Assembly (NCBI GenBank): GCA_016711805.1
Contig: JADJSH010000011.1
Coordinates: forward strand, 1-64,000
Direction of reading: 5' to 3'
From: Bacteroidota bacterium
Lineage (GTDB): Bacteria > Bacteroidota > Bacteroidia > B-17B0 > Aurantibacillaceae
DNA length: 64,000 nucleotides
Shown here: one piece after another, positions 59,860-64,000 of the stretch
Layout of the letters: each line of letters opens with the position of its first letter
Numbering within the stretch: the stretch's first letter is position 1
The notes under the pieces: generated by a model
Database searches by the model: none
Seen by the model: only the letters and a program-made list of their open reading frames with translations
Told to the model about the DNA's origin: nothing
Translations under genes and position numbers: made by a program

Positions 59860-62800
59860 ATGAAAAGACTATTATTTATTACGACGGTTATTTTAACCTT
59901 TTTAAATTCATCAATCAAAGCTCAATCGCCATCTATTATGCTTGAGTGGGGAAAAGCAATGGGTAATGCAAATATTGACATTGCAACTCAATCTGTAACA
60001 GATGCAAGTGGAAATGTATACACCGTTGGATATTTTGGAGGCACTGTAGATTTTGATCCAAGTGCAAGTACTTACACATTAACGTCGGCAGGTGCTTACG
60101 ATATGTTTATTCAAAAACTGGATGCTAATGGCAATTTTGTATGGGCTAATAGAATTGGTAGTACCGGTAATGAAGCAGCAAATACTGTTTTTGTTGATGG
60201 TTCAAACAATATTTATATAGGTGGTTACTATAATGGTACGGTAGATTTTGATTGGACAGCAGGCACTTTAGCGTTAAGCAGCGGTACGGTGCAATCTGGA
60301 TTTATTGCTAAATATAATTCAATAGGAAATATAACATGGCTCAAAGGTTTAATTGGGACTGCAACATCAAATGCAAATTCAATTAGTGTAGATAATAGCG
60401 GTAATGTTTATACCGCAGGTACAATAGGGCAAGGAGTTATTGATTTTGATCCTAATGCAGGTGTGTCAAGTTTTACAGTTACTAATTCTGGGTTTTTTGT
60501 CCAAAAATTAACATCAACAGGTAATTTAAGTTGGGCTAAAGGATTTAATTCTGCAGCCGCAGGTTGTTATGCAACTACTATTGATTTAGATAATGCTGGT
60601 AATCCAGCTATTGGCGGTGTGTTTGCTGGCAATGTAGATTTTGATCCAAATGCTGGTGTGACTACTTACACGACTTTTTTAAGTAATGATGATGCTTTTG
60701 TAATTAAGTTAAATAGTTCAGGGAATTATGATTTTGGCTTCCCATTAGGAGTTGGTTCTTCAACTGGAAATGATGAAGATGCGGTAAATGATATTGAGTT
60801 TGATCCAAGCAATAATTTATATGTATGTGGTTATTTCAGCAGAACTGTTGATTTTGATCCAAGTGCAGCAACAAATACACTAACTGTAAGTGGAGGTATT
60901 ACGGGTTCGTTTACAAATAAAGATGCTTTTATTGCCAAGTATTCAAGTACTGGTTTATTTAATTGGGTAACTAACTCGGGTATTGGAAATAGTACTTATA
61001 TAGATTTAGCTTCTGGCTTAGCAATTAATTCTTCCGGAGATGCTTTTGTTGGTGTTTCTAATTTTAACAGTGGCGGTAACCTTTCATCATACAAATTATG
61101 TAAATTTAGTTCAAGTGGTTCCTTGTTATTTTTTAAATCATTTTCTAATATCGAATCGTATGATTTGAATATTGATGTAGCTGGTAATTTATATCTTGCT
61201 GGATACGTTGCAGGCTCAACAGATATTGACCCATCATTTTTCACAAATACAATAGTATCAGTGGCTCAGAAGGACGCGTTAATTGCAAAGTTTTCTGAGT
61301 GCACTACTCCAATCACTTCGGGCCCACTTTCTGGTGCTACAGCATTGTGTAACGGAAGTTTGAATACTTATAGTATCGCTGCAGTAGGCGGAGCATTATC
61401 TTATAGTTGGTCAAACACCGCATCTATGTTAGGTTTTTCAACTACAAATACAATTAGTTTAACTAGTGGCGCAACGGCTACTACTGGAGTTATTTCTGTA
61501 ACTGGTTATAACTATTGTGGTAATTCTCCAACTCAAACTATACAAGTAACAACAACGCCAAATACAACGGTAAATGTTTCAGCAAGTTCAGCGTCTGTTT
61601 GCGCTGGTAATTCTGTTACATTAACAGCAAGCGGAGCAACTACATATTCTTGGGCTTCAGGAGAAACAACAACTTCAATTGTAAAAAATCCAACATCCAC
61701 AACTGTATATACTGTTACAGGATACAATGGTAATTGTTCAAATACAAAAACCATAAGTATAACCGCAGCCGCTTTACCAAACATACCTGTAACAGTAAAT
61801 CAACCAACAGCAGGTTGCGCAGGTTCGCCAGTATTTTTAACTGCTTCAGGAGCAACTTCATACACTTGGAATACAGGAGCTCTTACAAATTCTATTAATG
61901 TTACACCTACTGTATCAACAATATACACCGTAACAGGAACTAATGCTGCTGGTTGCGTAAAAACAACAACTGCAGGTGTTGGCATACAATCTCCTGTATT
62001 AGTGGTTAGTGCATCAGCTTACTCGGTTTGTCCTGGTGGCGTATCAACATTATCAGTATCTGGCGCACAAAGTTATACTTGGAATGGACCAGGTGGAATG
62101 ACTACTGGAAGTATTAGAAATGTTAGTCCAACTTCTACATCTACTTACGTGGTTGGAGGTACTGGTTTCACAGGTTGTATCTCTCAAACAAATATTGTTG
62201 TTTATGTTACTGCTGCAATAACAGTTAGTGCAACTGCATCATCAAGCATATCTTGTTCTGGATCGCCAGTAATTATTACGGCATCTGGCGCAACAAGTTA
62301 TACTTGGAACACGGGTGCAGTAAGTTCAACAATTTCGGTGTCTCCATTAACTCCAACTATTTATACTGTAACTGGAGCAAGTGGAAGTTGTTCAGGGACA
62401 AAAACTATTTCGATTGGTGTAGCAACTAATCCTAATGTATTAGCGATAACTAATACGTCGTTATTGTGTTCAGGGCAATCAGCAAACTTAACAGCTTCTG
62501 TCACACCATTTACACTGGGTATGACTTATACTTGGAGCACAGGTCAAACTATCACTAATATTAATGTTTCACCAATAACAACAACAACGTATACTGTAAT
62601 TGGTAAAAATATGCAGGGATGTACAAATACAGTTTCAATAACACAATCCGTATCACCTCAATTTACACTTTCGGTAGCGGCATCATCTTTAGTTTCTTGT
62701 TCTGGTTCTCCAGTAATTTTATCGGCATCAGGAGCAAGTACGTATACTTGGAATACAGGATCTAATTCAAATACAGTTTCTGTTTCTCCAACATCAAATA

Positions 62801-63339
62801 CAACGTATTCAGTAAGTGGTACAAGTGGTGCGTGTTCAAATAGTCAAACTATTTCAGTAGATGCATCAACTAATCCATCCTTATCAGCAGTTACTAATAA
62901 TACATTATTATGTATTTCACAGTCGGCTTTATTGACGGCAAATGGTGTAGGTGTGGTATCTTATTTATGGAATACAGGATCTGTTTCTGCAAATATTACT
63001 GTTACTCCTACAACTACAACAGTATATTCTGTTACTGGCACTAATGCTTTAGGTTGTTCTACAACCATTGCTATTACTCAGTCAGTTTCTACGTGTACTG
63101 AACTAAACGAAGGCGATAATACAAATACTTTATTTTCTGTATTTCCAAATCCAAACAATGGCGAGTTTACAATTACTACAACAAAGGGTACTTATACTGT
63201 TGTAAATACAATGGGTGCAATTTTAAAAACTATTGAAGTAGAGAATGATAAAGAAGTAATTGATGTAAAAGAATTGTCACAAGGAATTTATTACATCATT
63301 GGTAAAACAGCAAAAGCAAAAATAATTATCACAAAATAA
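59860..63339 (+). CDS. Secreted SBBP-type propeller and Ig-repeat protein with T9SS type A domain
   Basis: 1159 residues. Signal peptide about 1-21 (NSSIKAQ). Residues about 25-480 are an SBBP-like beta propeller: six repeats with a VDFDP- or IDFDP-like word (VDFDPSAS, VDFDWTAG, IDFDPNAG, VDFDPNAG, VDFDPSAA, TDIDPSFF) and phrases like DASGNVYTVGYFGG and NLYVCGYFSRT. Then a PKD-like domain (about 485-570) and seven Ig-like repeats with the Cys pair (hand count; ASSASVCAGNSVTLTASG, and others). The type A sorting domain starts FSVFPNPNNGEFTI (about 1085). Likely surface-anchored; no catalytic motif. It follows the TPR-LytS/LytTR pair. Confidence 0.9.
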   Translation: MKRLLFITTVILTFLNSSIKAQSPSIMLEWGKAMGNANIDIATQSVTDASGNVYTVGYFGGTVDFDPSASTYTLTSAGAYDMFIQKLDANGNFVWANRIGSTGNEAANTVFVDGSNNIYIGGYYNGTVDFDWTAGTLALSSGTVQSGFIAKYNSIGNITWLKGLIGTATSNANSISVDNSGNVYTAGTIGQGVIDFDPNAGVSSFTVTNSGFFVQKLTSTGNLSWAKGFNSAAAGCYATTIDLDNAGNPAIGGVFAGNVDFDPNAGVTTYTTFLSNDDAFVIKLNSSGNYDFGFPLGVGSSTGNDEDAVNDIEFDPSNNLYVCGYFSRTVDFDPSAATNTLTVSGGITGSFTNKDAFIAKYSSTGLFNWVTNSGIGNSTYIDLASGLAINSSGDAFVGVSNFNSGGNLSSYKLCKFSSSGSLLFFKSFSNIESYDLNIDVAGNLYLAGYVAGSTDIDPSFFTNTIVSVAQKDALIAKFSECTTPITSGPLSGATALCNGSLNTYSIAAVGGALSYSWSNTASMLGFSTTNTISLTSGATATTGVISVTGYNYCGNSPTQTIQVTTTPNTTVNVSASSASVCAGNSVTLTASGATTYSWASGETTTSIVKNPTSTTVYTVTGYNGNCSNTKTISITAAALPNIPVTVNQPTAGCAGSPVFLTASGATSYTWNTGALTNSINVTPTVSTIYTVTGTNAAGCVKTTTAGVGIQSPVLVVSASAYSVCPGGVSTLSVSGAQSYTWNGPGGMTTGSIRNVSPTSTSTYVVGGTGFTGCISQTNIVVYVTAAITVSATASSSISCSGSPVIITASGATSYTWNTGAVSSTISVSPLTPTIYTVTGASGSCSGTKTISIGVATNPNVLAITNTSLLCSGQSANLTASVTPFTLGMTYTWSTGQTITNINVSPITTTTYTVIGKNMQGCTNTVSITQSVSPQFTLSVAASSLVSCSGSPVILSASGASTYTWNTGSNSNTVSVSPTSNTTYSVSGTSGACSNSQTISVDASTNPSLSAVTNNTLLCISQSALLTANGVGVVSYLWNTGSVSANITVTPTTTTVYSVTGTNALGCSTTIAITQSVSTCTELNEGDNTNTLFSVFPNPNNGEFTITTTKGTYTVVNTMGAILKTIEVENDKEVIDVKELSQGIYYIIGKTAKAKIIITK

Positions 63340-63379
63340 AAATTGAATCACGCGGTTGAATGATATAGATCTGTGATTC

Positions 63380-63419
63380 ATAAAAGATAAAGGCAACTTA
63401 GGTTGCTTTTATCTTTTAT
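63380..63419 (+). terminator. Intrinsic terminator after the propeller-Ig protein gene
   Basis: ATAAAAGATAAAGGCAAC pairs with GTTGCTTTTATCTTTTAT (one mismatch) around a TTAG-like loop. It lies 40 bases beyond the stop. Confidence 0.8.
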
Positions 63420-63452
63420 ATAAGAGTATAAATTAATTTTAAAAGTAGAAAA

Positions 63453-63542
63453 ATGGATACATCTTCCTATATGATTATTGTGATTTGCTCAGTAACGATA
63501 CCTGTAATAGTAGTTTTAGTTAGCAAAAATAAAAAGAAATAA
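63453..63542 (+). CDS. Tiny membrane-helix ORF (29 residues)
   Basis: An ATG at 63453 opens MDTSSYMIIVICSVT, followed by a hydrophobic helix and a Lys-rich end (KNKKK), then TAA. The pattern of one helix and a basic tail is that of small stress or membrane proteins. The upstream GTAGAAAA is only weakly like a ribosome binding site. No homologue is known to me; expression is unproven. Confidence 0.35.
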   Translation: MDTSSYMIIVICSVTIPVIVVLVSKNKKK

Positions 63543-63548
63543 ATTTAG

Positions 63549-63854
63549 TTACATGCCCGGTAACATCCCACTGGCTACAGATTTCATTTCATTATCATTT
63601 AATTCGTTGGCTTTTAGTAAAGCTTTGTTTAATGTAACCGTTAGTTGTTCTTCTAGTTCTTCTTTATCTCCATGTTGTAATCCTGGAGCAATAATTAAAG
63701 ATTTTATTTCTCTGTTGCCTGTAATGGTAATTTTAATATCACCACCAGCGCCTTCCACATTAATAATCGTTGAATCTAATTTTAATTTAATTTCATCGGC
63801 TTTTTGCTTCATTTCTTGAAGCTTGCCCATCATGTCTCCTAGTTTTCCGAACAT
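63549..63854 (-). CDS. YbaB/EbfC family nucleoid-associated protein
   Basis: 101 residues, the family's usual length. It begins MFGKLGDMMGKLQEMKQKAD (a typical Met/Gln/Lys helix), has VEGAGGDIKITITGNREIKS in the middle and ends SVASGMLPGM. Members bind DNA as dimers. It lies convergent with the tiny ORF and just before another repeat; dnaX and recR, its frequent partners, are not in view. No promoter was found upstream. Confidence 0.93.
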   Translation of the reverse strand: MFGKLGDMMGKLQEMKQKADEIKLKLDSTIINVEGAGGDIKITITGNREIKSLIIAPGLQHGDKEELEEQLTVTLNKALLKANELNDNEMKSVASGMLPGM

Positions 63855-63892
63855 CGTTTTTTATTTAAAGTTATAAAATTATTTTCTTATTT

Positions 63893-64000
63893 ACTTTTTT
63901 CCTTGATAAAAAAAAGTAATAAAAATGACGATTGTACTTAATTAGAGCTTGTGTGAGGGATGCAAGCGAAAATCCTTTTATGTAACAAAGTGAAATAAAA
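63893..64000 (+). repeat. Partial family B-like hairpin and family A unit at the window edge
   Basis: CTTTTTTCCTTGATAAAAAA (about 63895-63914) resembles the CTTTTTCCTTGAAGAAAAAG hairpin of family B. From 63951 the family A unit begins (GTGTGAGGGATGCAAGCG), with a stem AATCCTTTTAT (63971-63981) closing on ATAAAA (63995-64000), where the window ends. The unit is therefore truncated. Confidence 0.6.

Overview
The window is a chromosomal segment of an AT-rich Bacteroidota bacterium. Evidence: four secreted proteins carry type IX secretion (T9SS) C-terminal sorting domains, there is a PorP/SprF protein, promoters follow the Bacteroidota pattern (TTG about 19-20 bases before TAnnTTTG), SecA is of the long ~1100-residue form, and the sensors are LytS/LytTR systems and a KinA-like kinase. 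I cannot assign a genus; a Flavobacteriia/Sphingobacteriia-like lineage is my guess. I saw no rRNA, tRNA, CRISPR array, prophage or insertion sequence.

Layout. 1-1900: the 3' end of a copper monooxygenase-like gene, rsmI, and a His-rich lipoprotein. 1900-2730: a gene-free stretch with two copies of a structured repeat flanking a candidate small RNA on the minus strand. 2730-5900 (minus): an S41 peptidase with a small membrane protein, then a DUF4145/HEPN-like zinc protein with a membrane partner. 6045-10313 (minus): groES-groEL and plsX-fabH. 10640-16402 (plus): sufE with a DMT transporter, rplU-rpmA, then lipoprotein, M64 peptidase and serS. 16483-19473 (minus): a T9SS cargo protein. 19885-21390 (plus): a sensor kinase. 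21418-26192 (minus): a four-gene membrane/methyltransferase/DUF2071/DoxX cluster, a bifunctional nuclease, and etfBA. 26435-27418 (plus): pyruvate dehydrogenase E1 beta.

27491-43092 (minus) is the most striking locus: a 4138-residue secreted adhesin-like protein (40 repeats of one Ig-like type by hand count, 5 of a second type, a type B sorting domain), followed at once by a PorP/SprF protein and an OmpA/PD40 protein. This resembles the sprB-sprF arrangement known from gliding Bacteroidota. secA follows at 43854-47165. 47513-51327 and 57141-59732 (plus) each hold a LytS-type kinase with its LytTR regulator, and each pair lies next to a large T9SS protein (a metzincin protease at 51405-55529, a beta-propeller/Ig protein at 59860-63339). 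A PIN-PhoH ATPase lies between. The window ends with a tiny membrane ORF, ybaB, and the start of another repeat.

Beyond the genes, the main findings are two families of dispersed intergenic elements whose stems differ in sequence between copies but keep base pairing, a promoter-RNA-terminator arrangement with no recognised family, several promoters placed so close to start codons that leaderless mRNAs are likely, and a DoxX-like gene whose conserved N-terminus has no ATG.
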